DNA of 64,000 bases from Xenophilus sp. E41 (GCF_003671765.1 NZ_QPIB01000043.1:62001-126000), one strand, 5' to 3'. Numbered from the stretch's first letter, positions 34,692 to 43,524 are shown. Numbers and translations: made by a program. The notes: a model not told the origin generated them from the sequence alone.

Positions 34692-35216
34692 ATGGACGAT
34701 GCCGTGACCCCGACCCCAGCCACCCCCGACTACCGCGACGAATTCATGCAGCGCGCGCTCGCGCTGTCTGCCCAGGCGCTCGACACGCCCGGCACCGAGC
34801 CCTTCGGCGCCGTGGTGGTCAAGGACGGCCGCATCGTCGGCGAGGGCTTCAACCACTCCGTCGCGCACTGGGACCCGACCTCGCATGGCGAGACCGAGGC
34901 GATCCGCGATGCCTGCCGGCGGCTGCAGACGGTGGACCTGTCGGGCGCCGAGCTGTATTCGTCCTGCGAGCCCTGCGCGCTGTGCGTGGCGGCGATGCAC
35001 ATCGCGGGCATCGAGCGGCTGTACTACGCGGCTTCGCTCGCGCAGTCGGGCGAAGCCTTCGAGGGCGTGCCCGCATCGGCGCGCCATCCCATCGACGTCG
35101 ACCTGCTGCGCAGCGAGGCCGGTGCGCCGCTGCAGTCGCGTCTGATGCGCGCCGAGCAGCATGCGGACGCAGCGGCGGTCGAGATCCTGCGGCGCTGGGC
35201 GGCGGCCCGACGCTGA
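34692..35216 (+). CDS. Nucleoside/guanine deaminase-like (CDA fold) protein
   Basis: Zinc deaminase of the cytidine/deoxycytidylate deaminase fold, 174 aa. The motifs are SHGETEAIRDA (HxE with Gly in the middle; the usual form is HAE) and CEPCALCVAAM (PCxxC), giving one His and two Cys zinc ligands. Such stand-alone proteins are commonly guanine deaminases or tRNA-adenosine-deaminase-like enzymes. PFGAVVVKDGRIVGEG matches this family. No operon partner; the aldo/keto reductase downstream is convergent. Confidence 0.9.
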   Translation: MDDAVTPTPATPDYRDEFMQRALALSAQALDTPGTEPFGAVVVKDGRIVGEGFNHSVAHWDPTSHGETEAIRDACRRLQTVDLSGAELYSSCEPCALCVAAMHIAGIERLYYAASLAQSGEAFEGVPASARHPIDVDLLRSEAGAPLQSRLMRAEQHADAAAVEILRRWAAARR

Positions 35217-35266
35217 AAAATTCCGAATAAACAGTGCCCACGGCGCCCGTGGAGTGGGCGCAGGCA

Positions 35267-35284
35267 GCTATCGATTCAATAGCA
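35267..35284 (+). repeat. Short GCTAT-N8-TAGCA element
   Basis: GCTAT-CGATTCAA-TAGCA between the deaminase and dkgB stop codons. The inverted repeat GCTA/TAGC is perfect. It lies between convergent genes. Confidence 0.55.
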
Positions 35285-35303
35285 AGGCGAGGCGTCGAGC
35301 CCC

Positions 35304-36116
35304 TCAGTCCCAGGCCGGCGCCAGGCCCTCTGGGCTGACCAGCCGGTCGCCGCGGTCGAGCGCCGCGATGCGGGCCAGCTCCGCATCGCTGAGCCACAGC
35401 ACGCGTGCCTGCAGGTTGCTCGCCAGGTTCTCGCGCCGGGTCGACGACGGGATCACCGCGTAACCCGACTGCATCGCCCAGGCCAGCACCACCTGCGCCG
35501 GCGTGGCGCCGCGCGCCTGCGCGATCTGCCCGATCACCGGGTCGCCCAGCACCTTGCCGTAGGCCAGGGTCATGTACGAGGTGGTGGGGATGCCCTGCGC
35601 CGCGGTGAAGGCCGTCACGGTGCGGTTCTGCAGGTAGGGATGCAGTTCGATCTGGTGCGTGGCGATCTGTGCGGCGCCGACGGCGGCGATGGCCTCCTTG
35701 AGCAGCGCGATGTTGAAGTTCGACACGCCGATCTGTCGCGTCAGCCCCTGCGCACGCGCTTCGGCCAGCGCGCCCATGAACTCGGCCACCGCCACGGCGC
35801 CGCCGGGGGAGGGCCAGTGGATCAGCGCCAGGTCGACCTGCTCGAGGCGCAGCTTGTGCAGGCTGTCCTTGAGGCTGGCCGCCAGCCGGTCGGCAGCGAG
35901 GTGCTCGGTCCAGACCTTGGTGGTGACGAAGAGCTCGTTGCGCGGCACGCCGCTGTCGGCAATGGCCTGGCCGATCGCGGCCTCGTTGCCGTAGATCTGG
36001 GCCGTGTCGATGGCGCGGTAGCCCAGCTCGAGCGCATTGCGCACCGAGTCGATGACGACCTGGTCCTTGAGGCGGAAGGTGCCGAGGCCGAAGGCGGGGA
36101 CGGAGGGGGCGTTCAT
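35304..36116 (-). CDS. dkgB: Aldo/keto reductase, 2,5-diketo-D-gluconate reductase B type
   Basis: NADPH-dependent aldo/keto reductase of 270 aa. The catalytic tetrad is visible: D and Y in [16 protein letters not shown] in TTKVWTEHL, and H in [10 protein letters not shown]. The cofactor-binding C-terminus has [15 protein letters not shown]. It reduces small alpha-dicarbonyls or diketogluconate. It is divergent from a LysR gene exactly as dkgB and yafC are neighbours in E. coli, which supports the assignment. Confidence 0.9.
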   Translation of the reverse strand: MNAPSVPAFGLGTFRLKDQVVIDSVRNALELGYRAIDTAQIYGNEAAIGQAIADSGVPRNELFVTTKVWTEHLAADRLAASLKDSLHKLRLEQVDLALIHWPSPGGAVAVAEFMGALAEARAQGLTRQIGVSNFNIALLKEAIAAVGAAQIATHQIELHPYLQNRTVTAFTAAQGIPTTSYMTLAYGKVLGDPVIGQIAQARGATPAQVVLAWAMQSGYAVIPSSTRRENLASNLQARVLWLSDAELARIAALDRGDRLVSPEGLAPAWD

Positions 36117-36187
36117 GGGGCGGGTCCTTGAAAGGAGTCAACAGCCCACAGTGTGGCCGCGAGTCCTTTGCAGAAAAACACCGTGAT

Positions 36188-36207
36188 CGGCCAAAGATAT
36201 TTGCCGG
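36188..36207. promoter_or_regulatory. Imperfect palindrome in the dkgB-LysR intergenic region
   Basis: CGGCCAAA-GATA-TTTGCCGG (6 of 8 positions symmetric) in the 110-bp divergent spacer. A plausible LysR-type binding site. AATAAT at 36214-36219 could be the -10 of the LysR gene. Confidence 0.35.
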
Positions 36208-36226
36208 CGAATCAATAATCGCCCCC

Positions 36227-37132
36227 ATGAAGACGACGCTGGACGAGCTGCAGGCCTTCACCGCCGTGGTCGACACCGGCTCCATCAGCGCCGCGGCCGC
36301 GCAACTGGGCCAGACCGTGTCGGGCGTGAGCCGGGCGCTGGGCCGGCTGGAGCGCAAGCTCGCGACCACGCTGCTGCGCCGGACCACGCGGCGCATCGCG
36401 CTGACCGAAGAGGGCCAGGCCTTCCTCGCACGCGCGCGGGCGATCCTGCTGTCGGTCGACGAGGCCGAGGAACTGATGGCCGCGCGCCGCCAGCAGCCGG
36501 CGGGCCGGTTGCGCGTGAACGCCGCCACGCCCTTCATGCTGCATGCCATCGCGCCGCTGGCCGCGGATTTCCGCGCCGCCTACCCGCAGATCGCGCTGGA
36601 GCTCGACACCGACGAGATGAACATCGACCTGCTGGCGCGCCGCACCGACATCGCCATCCGCATCGGGGCGCTGCGCGACTCGACCCTGCATGCGCGGCCG
36701 CTGGCCAGCAGCCGCGTCCGTGTGCTCGCCAGCCCGGCCTACCTCGCGGCAGCGGGCCGGCCCACCACGGTGGCGGCGCTGGCACGCCACACGCTGCTGG
36801 GCTTCACCCAGCCCGAGTCGCTCAACCGCTGGCCGCTGCGCGGCGCGCATGGCGACGAGTGGGCGGCGACGCCGGCCATCACCGCCTCCAGCGGCGAGAC
36901 GCTGCGCCGGCTGGCGCTGGCCGGCGCCGGCATCGCCTGCCTGTCGGACTTCATGACGGCCGGCGATCGGCATGCGGGCGACCTGGTGCAAGTGCTGGCC
37001 CGCGACACGGTCGACCTGCGCCAGCCGGTGCACGCCGTGTACTACCGCAACACCGCGCTGGCGGCGCGCATCGAGTGCTTCCTGGACTTCGTCGAAGCCC
37101 GGTTGCGCACTATGTCCTGGAACGCGCGTTGA
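36227..37132 (+). CDS. LysR-family transcriptional regulator (YafC-like)
   Basis: Regulator of 301 aa; HTH at residues about 5-62 (TLDELQAFTAVVDTGSISAAAAQLGQTVSGVSRALGRLERKL). The effector domain is of the CrgA/YafC-like group (RTDIAIRIGALRDSTLHARPL). It is divergent from dkgB, so it probably regulates the aldo/keto reductase and itself. ATG 36227 is preceded by only 7 bases after an AATAAT box and shows no Shine-Dalgarno sequence, so the mRNA may be leaderless. Confidence 0.9.
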   Translation: MKTTLDELQAFTAVVDTGSISAAAAQLGQTVSGVSRALGRLERKLATTLLRRTTRRIALTEEGQAFLARARAILLSVDEAEELMAARRQQPAGRLRVNAATPFMLHAIAPLAADFRAAYPQIALELDTDEMNIDLLARRTDIAIRIGALRDSTLHARPLASSRVRVLASPAYLAAAGRPTTVAALARHTLLGFTQPESLNRWPLRGAHGDEWAATPAITASSGETLRRLALAGAGIACLSDFMTAGDRHAGDLVQVLARDTVDLRQPVHAVYYRNTALAARIECFLDFVEARLRTMSWNAR

Positions 37133-37210
37133 AGCTTCGGGCCGGACGCTCTCGCGTCACGGGAGCTGGCTAGCATCCGACGTCCTGTCCTTCGTCCGCC
37201 GAGCCGTGCC

Positions 37211-37567
37211 ATGACGTCCATCGCTTCCTCCCTGGCCGCCGGCCGCCGTCTCGCCCTCGTCGCCGGCGCGCTCGCCGCCGCGCTGGCCGCGGGCTGCCAG
37301 ACCCGCGGCGACGTGCGACCGCTGTCGTCCGAAGCCCCGCCGCCGCCCGTGTTCGCCCCGCCGCCCGAGAGCTGCCAGGCCGCCAGCGCCCGATTCGCCC
37401 TGGGCCGCCAGATCACCGCGCCGCTGCTCGAGGAGATGCGCTCGCGCGCCGGCGCCCGCTCGGCGCGCACGGCGGTCGCGACCGATCCCGCGATGGGCGT
37501 GGACGTGCAGCGGCTGGTCGTCGACATCGAGCCCTCCGGGCGGATCCTCGGCCTTCGCTGCGGTTGA
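37211..37567 (+). CDS. I78-family peptidase inhibitor-like lipoprotein
   Basis: Small exported protein of 118 aa. Signal peptide with lipoprotein-type cysteine (ALAAGC, Cys29). The mature part ([35 protein letters not shown] ... [21 protein letters not shown]) follows the I78 peptidase-inhibitor pattern, with C...G, LLEEMR..AGA..VR, the RLV.D segment, and C near the end. It would guard the periplasm against serine proteases; the target is unknown. It precedes dapF by 46 bp. Confidence 0.75.
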   Translation: MTSIASSLAAGRRLALVAGALAAALAAGCQTRGDVRPLSSEAPPPPVFAPPPESCQAASARFALGRQITAPLLEEMRSRAGARSARTAVATDPAMGVDVQRLVVDIEPSGRILGLRCG

Positions 37568-37601
37568 AGAATGCAGCGGCACCCGCCGATCGGCCGCGCC
37601 G

Positions 37602-37607
37602 GATAAT
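37602..37607 (+). promoter_or_regulatory. -10-like GATAAT just upstream of the dapF ATG
   Basis: GATAAT ends 6 bases before the ATG of dapF. At the normal distance the transcript would begin at the ATG itself. The arrangement equals that at rnpB (13488-13493 to 13500), suggesting a leaderless dapF mRNA. Confidence 0.4.
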
Positions 37608-37613
37608 CGGCGG

Positions 37614-38489
37614 ATGCGCATTCGCTTCACCAAGATGCAAGGGGCCGGCAACGACTTCGTCGTGCTGGACGAAACGCGGGGCCAGCTGGGCCTCACGCCC
37701 GGGCAATACCAGTTCCTGGCCGACCGGCATTTCGGCGTCGGCGCCGACCAGATCCTGACGGTGCGGCCCTCGCCCGCGCCCGAGGTGGACTTCCAGTACG
37801 TGATCCACAACGCCGACGGCGGCGAGGTGGAGCAGTGCGGCAACGGCGCGCGCTGCTTCATGCGCTTCGTGCGCGAGCGTGGCCTGACCGACAAGGACGA
37901 GGTGCGCGTGCAGACGCTCTCGGGCGTGATCGCGCCGCGCATGAACCCCGACGGTCGCGTGACGGTCGACATGGGCCCGCCGGTCTTCGACCCCGCGCGC
38001 GTGCCCTTCGACACCGCGGGCCTCGATCCGCAGCCCGACGGTTCATGGGAAAAGTGGCACCTGGCCCTTTCCACGCGGGCGGAAGGCGCTATCGTTTCCG
38101 TAGCGATCCTGTCCATGGGCAACCCGCACGCGGTGCAGGTCGTGGACGACGTGGACAACGCGCCGGTCGCCACGCAGGGTCCGCTCATCGAGCACCACCC
38201 GCGCTTTCCGCAGCGCGTGAACGCCGGCTTCCTGCAGGTCGTCGATCGCACCCATGCCCGCCTGCGCGTGTACGAGCGCGGCGCTGGCGAGACCCTGGCC
38301 TGCGGCACCGGCGCCTGCGCCGCGGTGGTGGCGGGCATCCGGCTCGGCCTGTTCGAACGCCGTGTCGACGTCGAGACGCGCGGCGGCATCCTGACCATCG
38401 AATGGGCAGGCGAGGGCTCGGCGGTGTTCATGACCGGCCCGGCCGTGACGGTGTTCTCCGGCGAGATCGACGTGCCCGAAGGCATCTGA
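37614..38489 (+). CDS. dapF: Diaminopimelate epimerase
   Basis: Converts LL- to meso-diaminopimelate for lysine and peptidoglycan, 291 aa. The two catalytic cysteines are in EQCGNGARC (first half) and [11 protein letters not shown] (second half). N-terminal [12 protein letters not shown] and [12 protein letters not shown] are standard. The meso-DAP product is used by MurE 14 kb downstream. Followed by a DUF484 gene, as in E. coli dapF-yigA-xerC. The coding sequence includes a GCTAT-N8-TAGCG element at 38088-38105. Confidence 0.97.
   Translation: MRIRFTKMQGAGNDFVVLDETRGQLGLTPGQYQFLADRHFGVGADQILTVRPSPAPEVDFQYVIHNADGGEVEQCGNGARCFMRFVRERGLTDKDEVRVQTLSGVIAPRMNPDGRVTVDMGPPVFDPARVPFDTAGLDPQPDGSWEKWHLALSTRAEGAIVSVAILSMGNPHAVQVVDDVDNAPVATQGPLIEHHPRFPQRVNAGFLQVVDRTHARLRVYERGAGETLACGTGACAAVVAGIRLGLFERRVDVETRGGILTIEWAGEGSAVFMTGPAVTVFSGEIDVPEGI
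38088..38105 (+). repeat. Short GCTAT-N8-TAGCG element inside dapF
   Basis: GCTAT-CGTTTCCG-TAGCG, reading in frame as AIVSVAI within DapF. The outer arms are CGCTA/TAGCG. Confidence 0.5.
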
Positions 38490-38530
38490 AGAACCCACGC
38501 CCCTCTTCCTTCAAAGACAACGACGACGCC

Positions 38531-39196
38531 ATGAATCCCATCACCGAGGACGACATCGCCAACTACCTCGCGAACACGCCGGACTTCTTCGAGCGCCATG
38601 CGCAGCTGCTGGCGCACGTGCAGCTCACCAGCCCGCACGGCAGCCGCGCGGTGAGCCTGCAGGAGCGGCAGGCCGAGATGCTGCGCGAGAAGATCAAGGC
38701 GCTGGAGCACCGCATCATGGACATGGTGCGAGCCGGCACCGAGAACGTCGTCACCGCCGACCGCCTCCAGCGCTGGACGCAGAGCCTGCTGACCTGGCGC
38801 GACCCGCGCGGCCTGCCGTGGGAGATCATCAACGGCCTGCACCAGCAGTTCATGGTGCCGCAGACCGGCATCAAGCTGTGGGACCTCGATCCGGCGTACG
38901 CGCAGGAAACCTATGCCCAGCAGGTGAGCGAGGACCTGAAGGCGCTGGCCACCTCGCTGACCACGCCCTACGTGGGGCTGAACTCCGGCTTCGAGGCGGC
39001 GTCGTGGCTCAACGACCCGCAGCAGGCCGTGTCGCTGGCGCTGATCCCGCTGCGCGCCGAGCCGGAGCAGCCGGCCTTCGGCCTGCTGGTGCTGGCCTCG
39101 CCCGACGCGCAGCGCTACAGCGCCGAGATGGGCACGGACTTCCTGGAGCGCATCGCGCAGCTCGCGTCGGCGGCGCTGTCGCGGCTGCGCGCTTGA
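38531..39196 (+). CDS. DUF484 family protein (YigA-like)
   Basis: Cytoplasmic protein of 221 aa of the DUF484 family, a GAF-like fold (Pfam DUF484). The N-terminus has the helical ITEDDIANYLANTPDFFERHAQLLAHVQLTSPHGSRAVSLQERQAEMLREKIKALEHRI. Always near dapF and xerC. Function unknown. ATG 38531 follows a 41-bp spacer after dapF. Its stop TGA overlaps the TTG start of the next gene. Confidence 0.9.
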   Translation: MNPITEDDIANYLANTPDFFERHAQLLAHVQLTSPHGSRAVSLQERQAEMLREKIKALEHRIMDMVRAGTENVVTADRLQRWTQSLLTWRDPRGLPWEIINGLHQQFMVPQTGIKLWDLDPAYAQETYAQQVSEDLKALATSLTTPYVGLNSGFEAASWLNDPQQAVSLALIPLRAEPEQPAFGLLVLASPDAQRYSAEMGTDFLERIAQLASAALSRLRA

Positions 39197-39819
39197 CCGG
39201 CCCGGGTCGTCGCCGGCGCTGGGCGCGGGCGTTTCTCGCCATCGCCGCGCTGGGCCTGGCGGCGGGCGCGGCCATCCACCTGACGGTGACGCGCCACGGC
39301 GCACATGTCGTCGCGCACCCACCCGCGCATGACGCCGATGCCGCGCTCGTGCTGGGCAACCGCGTCTGGCTCGACGGCGCACCCAACCCCTGCCTGGCGG
39401 CGCGGGTCGATGCCGCAGTGGCGCTGGCCCGCGCCGGCCGCGTGCCCCTGCTGGTGATGAGCGGCGGCGTCGACCACGAGGACGGTCGCATCGAGGCCGA
39501 GGCCATGGAAGGCCTGGCCCGCGCCGCGGGCTATGCCGGCCTCGTGCTTCGCGAGGCGGTGTCGCAGTCCACGCGCGAGAACCTGCTCCTGTCGCGGCCC
39601 GTGCTGGAGGCCGCAGGCGTGCGGCGGGTGATCGTCGTCACCGAGCCCTCGCACCTGTGGCGCACGCGGCAGCTCGCGGCCGGCAGCGGCTTCGACCGCG
39701 CCTTCGACGTGCAGTACGCGGCCGCGCCGGCGCCCTGCCGCCGCTGGGACCGCGCCGCGCGGGCCGCGTTGCGGGAGGTCGCCGCGGTCGTGAACAATGC
39801 CATCCGTGGTGACTACTGA
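39193..39819 (+). CDS. YdcF/SanA-like (DUF218) protein
   Basis: Membrane-anchored DUF218 protein of 208 aa. A TTG start (39193) overlaps the DUF484 stop. The N-terminal hydrophobic helix (FLAIAALGLAAGAAIHL) may anchor it. The fold motifs are DADAALVLGNRV, LLVMSGGVDHEDGR, STRENLLLS and VVTEPSHLWRT. SanA/YdcF homologues influence envelope integrity; YdcF binds SAM. It overlaps xerC by 23 bp. Confidence 0.8.
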   Translation: MTGPGRRRRWARAFLAIAALGLAAGAAIHLTVTRHGAHVVAHPPAHDADAALVLGNRVWLDGAPNPCLAARVDAAVALARAGRVPLLVMSGGVDHEDGRIEAEAMEGLARAAGYAGLVLREAVSQSTRENLLLSRPVLEAAGVRRVIVVTEPSHLWRTRQLAAGSGFDRAFDVQYAAAPAPCRRWDRAARAALREVAAVVNNAIRGDY

Positions 39820-40795
39820 CCCTGCCGCCGGGCACGACGCCGACCGCGATCCGTGGATCGAGGCCTACATGGCGTACGTGCGCGTGGAGCGCCGCCTGGC
39901 GGCCCGCACCGTCGAGCTGTACGCGATGCATCTGGCCGCGCTGCAGGCGCGCGCCGCCGAATCGAAGCTCGCGCTGGCGCAGGTGCAGCCCGCGCACATC
40001 CGGCGCTGGATGGCGCAGATGCACGGTGCCGGCCACGCGCCGCGCGGCATCGCGCTGGTCCTCTCGTGCTGGCGCAGCTTCTACCGCTGGCTGGGGCAGG
40101 GCGGCCACGTGCCCGCCAACCCGGTACAGGACGTGAAGGCGCCCAAGGCCGCGCGCCCGCTGCCCAAGGCACTGGGCGTGGACGACGCCGTCCGCCTGGC
40201 CGAGCACCACGATGCGGACGCCGACCCCTGGACCGAGGCGCGCGACCGCGCCATCGTCGAGCTGCTCTACGGCTGCGGCCTGCGGGTGAGCGAGCTGGTC
40301 GGCCTCGACGCCCGGCCGGGCAAGGACGCGCGCGGCTGGATCGACCTGGATGCCCTGGAAGCCAGCGTGCTGGGCAAGGGCAGCAAGCGCCGCAGCGTGC
40401 CGCTGGGCACGAAGGCGGCCGAGGCCCTGCGCGCCTGGCTGGATTGCCGCGACACCTGCGTGGCGCTTCCCGAAGCCGCACAGCGTGATCCGGCCTCCGC
40501 CGCGGCCCTCTTCATCGGCCCCAGGGGCATGCGCCTCACGGCGCAGGCGGTGTGGAAGCTGCTGCGCGCGCGCGGCATGCAGGCCGGCCTGTCGGCGCCG
40601 GTGCACCCGCACATGCTGCGCCACTCCTTCGCCAGCCACGTGCTGCAGTCCAGCGGCGACCTGCGCGCGGTGCAGGAACTGCTGGGCCACGCCAGCATCG
40701 CCACCACCCAGGTGTACACGCGGCTGGACTTCCAGCACCTGGCCAAGGCGTACGACGCGGCCCATCCCAGGGCGAAACTCAAGAAAGACACATGA
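39797..40795 (+). CDS. xerC: Tyrosine recombinase XerC
   Basis: Site-specific recombinase that, with XerD, resolves chromosome dimers at dif, 332 aa. Catalytic residues: R163 (GCGLRVSEL), K194 (LGKGSKRR), H272 and R275 (HPHMLRHS), H298 (LLGHAS) and nucleophile Y307 (TQVYTRLD). The N-terminal SAM-like domain covers residues about 18-110. Neighbourhood dapF-DUF484-xerC matches E. coli, supporting XerC rather than XerD. Its TGA overlaps the ATG of the rRNA methyltransferase. Confidence 0.95.
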   Translation: MPSVVTTDPAAGHDADRDPWIEAYMAYVRVERRLAARTVELYAMHLAALQARAAESKLALAQVQPAHIRRWMAQMHGAGHAPRGIALVLSCWRSFYRWLGQGGHVPANPVQDVKAPKAARPLPKALGVDDAVRLAEHHDADADPWTEARDRAIVELLYGCGLRVSELVGLDARPGKDARGWIDLDALEASVLGKGSKRRSVPLGTKAAEALRAWLDCRDTCVALPEAAQRDPASAAALFIGPRGMRLTAQAVWKLLRARGMQAGLSAPVHPHMLRHSFASHVLQSSGDLRAVQELLGHASIATTQVYTRLDFQHLAKAYDAAHPRAKLKKDT

Positions 40796-41997
40796 AGGTC
40801 CTGCGCCTGAAGCCCGGCAAGGAGCGCTCGCTCCTGCGCCGCCATCCCTGGATCTTCGACGCCGCCATCGCCAAGGGCGGCGGCGATGCGGGCGAGACGG
40901 TGCGCGTGGAGTCGCACGACGGCCGCTTCCTGGCCTGGGCGGCGTACAGCCCGGCGTCGAAGATCCGCGCGCGGGCCTGGAGCTTCGACGAGAAGCAGCG
41001 CATCGACGCTCCTTTTTTCATAGCGCGTTGCGCAAGCGCAGTGGGCGCCAGGGCGCTTTTTGGCATCGAAAGCGATGGCGTGCGGCTGGTGCACGGCGAG
41101 GCCGACGGGCTGCCCGGGTTGATCGTGGACCGCTATGGCGACACGCTGGTGGCGCAGTTCGGCTCGGCCGGCGTCGAGCGCTGGAAGAGTGTGCTGGCCG
41201 ACGCGCTGCTGCAGGCCACGGGCCTCACGCGGCTGTACGAGCGCTCGGATGCGAGCGGGCGCGAGCGCGAGGGCCTGCCGCCGGTCACGGGCTGGCTGCG
41301 CGGCGAGGGCCCGACCGAGCTGTCGATCCGCGAGCACGGTTGGCAACTGACGCTGGACATCGCCACGGGTCACAAGACCGGCTACTACCTCGACCAGCGC
41401 GACAGCCGCGGCCGTTTCGCGCGGCTGGCCGCGCAGCGGCGCTTCGCCCGCGTGCTGAACTGCTACTGCTACACGGGCGGCTTCACCGTCGCGGCGGCGA
41501 GCGGCCTGGCGTCGGTGGGCGCGCTGGCGGGTGCCGAGCTGGTGTCGGTCGATTCGTCGCTGCCGGCGCTGGAGCGCGCCCGGTCGCACCTGGCGCTCAA
41601 TGGCCTGGACGGCGCGCGCACCGAGTTCCTCGACGCCGACGTGAACGCGACGCTGCGCCGCTTCATCGACGAGGGCCGCCAATTCGACGTCATCGTGCTC
41701 GACCCGCCCAAGTTCGCGCCCACGGTGGCGCATGCCGAGCGCGCTGCCCGCGCCTACAAGGACATCAATCGCCTGGCCTTCAAGCTGCTGCCGCCGGGCG
41801 GCGTGCTGCTGACCTTCAGCTGTTCGGGCGGCATCTCGGCCGACCTGTTCCATAAGATCGTCGCCTCGGCCGGCCTCGATGCCGGCGTGGACGGCTACAT
41901 CGCCGAGCGCTTGGGCGCGGCGCCCGACCACCCCATGACCATCGAATTCCCGGAAGGGGAGTACCTCAAGGGGCTGGTGGTGGTGCGCAAGCCCTGA
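40792..41997 (+). CDS. Class I SAM-dependent rRNA methyltransferase (RlmI-like)
   Basis: Probable 23S rRNA cytosine-C5 methyltransferase of the RlmI/YccW type, 401 aa. N-terminal PUA domain (KVLRLKPGKERSLLRRHPWIFDAAI, residues 2-80), then the SAM-binding fold with VLNCYCYTGGFTVAAA (motif I) and DVIVLDPPKFAPT (motif IV DPPK). ATGA overlap with xerC. A GCTAT-N8-GAGCG element lies in reverse orientation at 41007-41024. Confidence 0.9.
   Translation: MKVLRLKPGKERSLLRRHPWIFDAAIAKGGGDAGETVRVESHDGRFLAWAAYSPASKIRARAWSFDEKQRIDAPFFIARCASAVGARALFGIESDGVRLVHGEADGLPGLIVDRYGDTLVAQFGSAGVERWKSVLADALLQATGLTRLYERSDASGREREGLPPVTGWLRGEGPTELSIREHGWQLTLDIATGHKTGYYLDQRDSRGRFARLAAQRRFARVLNCYCYTGGFTVAAASGLASVGALAGAELVSVDSSLPALERARSHLALNGLDGARTEFLDADVNATLRRFIDEGRQFDVIVLDPPKFAPTVAHAERAARAYKDINRLAFKLLPPGGVLLTFSCSGGISADLFHKIVASAGLDAGVDGYIAERLGAAPDHPMTIEFPEGEYLKGLVVVRKP
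41007..41024 (-). repeat. Short GCTAT-N8-GAGCG element in the methyltransferase gene
   Basis: Minus-strand reading GCTAT-GAAAAAAG-GAGCG. In the coding frame the plus-strand sequence reads APFFIAR. The poly-T run stands out in this GC-rich gene. Confidence 0.5.
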
Positions 41998-42002
41998 AAT
42001 AC

Positions 42003-42137
42003 GGCAAAGGCGGACATCCGTACGCGAAGGGCGCCAAGGTCTCGCGAAGAACGCGAAAGAAACCCACTTTCTTGATAGCTTCCTTTTTCGGCCTTCGCGG
42101 GACTTTCGCGCCCTTCGCGTACGGATGTCCGTATTCC
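42003..42137. repeat. Long imperfect palindrome, copy A
   Basis: Arms at 42012-42034 and 42108-42130 are perfectly complementary over 23 bp (left begins GGACATCCGTACGCG, right ends CGTACGGATGTCC). The complementarity extends imperfectly inward, leaving about 73 bp between. Several CGCGAA units occur in the arms. It lies between the rRNA methyltransferase and the COG0523 gene. Related to copy B at 46543-46648. Confidence 0.7.
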
Positions 42138-42200
42138 CTGCGCCCCACACCCCATTACCGCTCGTCCTAAACTTTCGACCCTTTCCCCCGGAGCTTCCCC

Positions 42201-43256
42201 ATGGCCCTCATCCCCGCCACCATCCTCACCGGCTTCCTCGGCTCCGGCAAGACGACCCTGCTCAAGCGCATCCTGACCGAGGCGCACGGCCAGAAGATCG
42301 CCGTGATCGAGAACGAGTTCGGCGAGGAGAACATCGACTCCGACATCCTCGTGACCGAGAGCAAGGAGCAGATCGTGCAGATGAGCAACGGTTGCGTGTG
42401 CTGCACCATCCGCGAGGACCTGCGCGAGGCGCTCCAGTTGCTGGCCGCCAAGAAGCGCCAGGGCCTGCTGGACTTCGACCGCGTGGTGATCGAGACCACC
42501 GGCCTGGCCGACCCCGGCCCGGTGGCGCAGACCTTCTTCATGGACGACGAGATCGCCGAGAGCTATCTGCTCGACTCGATCCTCACGCTGGTGGACGCCA
42601 AGCACGCCGCCCAGCAGCTCAACGACCGCCAGGAAGCGCGCCGCCAGGTGGGCTTCGCCGACCAGATCTTCCTGTCCAAGACCGACCTGGTGGCCGCCGA
42701 GGAGGCCGATGCGCTGATCCACCGCGTCAAGCACATGAACCCGCGTGCGCCGATCCAGAAGGTGCACTTCGGCGAGGTGCCGCTGGCCCAGGTGTTCGAC
42801 CTGCGCGGCTTCAACCTCAACGCCAAGCTCGACATCGACCCGGACTTCCTCAAGGAAGACGACCACGACCACCACCATGACCACGACCATGCGCACGGCG
42901 AGCATTGCGACCACCCCTCGCACGCGCACGAAGGCCATGGGCACCACCACCACGTCGACGACGACGTGAAGAGCTTCGTCTACAAGGCCGACCGGCCCTT
43001 CGACCCGGCCAAGCTCGAGGACTTCCTGGGCGCCATCGTCAACATCTACGGCCCGCGCATGCTGCGCTACAAGGGCGTGCTCGACATGAAGGGCACGTCG
43101 CGCAAGGTGATCTTCCAGGGCGTGCACCAGCTCATGGGCAGCGACCTGGGGCCCGAGTGGGCTGAGGGCGAGCCGCGCCAGAGCCGCATGGTGTTCATCG
43201 GCATCGAGCTTCCGCGCGAGATCCTGGAGCAGGGCCTGGACCAGTGCCTGGTCTGA
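42201..43256 (+). CDS. COG0523 (CobW/YjiA/ZNG1-type) GTPase metallochaperone
   Basis: G3E GTPase of 351 aa. P-loop GFLGSGKTT at residues about 11-19, conserved metal motif GCVCCTI (CxCC) around residue 66, ETTGLADPGP, and SKTDL as G4-like. A His/Asp-rich stretch (residues about 217-255, with runs like HDHHHDHDHAHGEH) is typical of metal delivery, probably zinc. The C-terminal CobW_C domain begins near residue 255 (DDVKSFVYKADRPFDP). It lies directly upstream of dksA. No Zur box is obvious between 42138 and 42200. Confidence 0.93.
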   Translation: MALIPATILTGFLGSGKTTLLKRILTEAHGQKIAVIENEFGEENIDSDILVTESKEQIVQMSNGCVCCTIREDLREALQLLAAKKRQGLLDFDRVVIETTGLADPGPVAQTFFMDDEIAESYLLDSILTLVDAKHAAQQLNDRQEARRQVGFADQIFLSKTDLVAAEEADALIHRVKHMNPRAPIQKVHFGEVPLAQVFDLRGFNLNAKLDIDPDFLKEDDHDHHHDHDHAHGEHCDHPSHAHEGHGHHHHVDDDVKSFVYKADRPFDPAKLEDFLGAIVNIYGPRMLRYKGVLDMKGTSRKVIFQGVHQLMGSDLGPEWAEGEPRQSRMVFIGIELPREILEQGLDQCLV

Positions 43257-43329
43257 GCGTCGGCGCAGGGCGCTGAAGCCCTCCCCAGCCTGGGGTGCGC
43301 CCCGGTCTGGCGGCCGAATTCTTTCTCTA

Positions 43330-43337
43330 TACAATCG
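43330..43337 (+). promoter_or_regulatory. Possible -10 (TATACAAT) of the dksA promoter
   Basis: TATACAAT stands out in the GC-rich gap after the COG0523 gene; no good -35 is seen at the usual distance. It would give a dksA leader of about 180 nt. Confidence 0.4.
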
Positions 43338-43362
43338 CGCGCCTGTTCCGGGAGCCGCCTCC

Positions 43363-43440
43363 CGCCACGCGAGTGGCGGGCCAGGCTTTCGGCGCAGTTT
43401 GGCGCACGTCCGTGGCCTTGTTCGGGGGTATAACCCCGTG
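43363..43440 (+). promoter_or_regulatory. Structured 5' leader of dksA
   Basis: The leader contains a perfect 8-bp hairpin CCCGCCAC-GCGA-GTGGCGGG (43363-43382) with a GNRA loop, and a second hairpin around CGGGG-GTATAA-CCCCG (43425-43440). A further 84 bp with less obvious structure precedes the GTG start. It does not match a riboswitch class I know. It may serve translational or stability control of dksA. Confidence 0.4.
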
Positions 43441-43524
43441 AGCCGCCACTGGCACGCACCCCTGACAACGTCGGCGACCGCGAGGCATCCGCCCGCAGGA
43501 CGCCCTTGGGAGGAGACAGCACCA

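Noticed and set aside
42062-42079. GCTAT-like half element inside palindrome copy A
   Set aside because: On the minus strand GCTAT-CAAGAAAG is followed by TGGGT rather than [TG]AGC; too degenerate to count.
42138-42200. Zur operator upstream of the COG0523 gene
   Set aside because: No AT-rich dyad of the Zur type is visible in the short gap; the palindrome at 42003-42137 is GC-rich and repeated elsewhere.
43399-43524. Upstream in-frame extension of dksA
   Set aside because: The frame is open but the residues look random and the leader forms hairpins; GGGAGGAGAC before GTG 43525 marks the better start.
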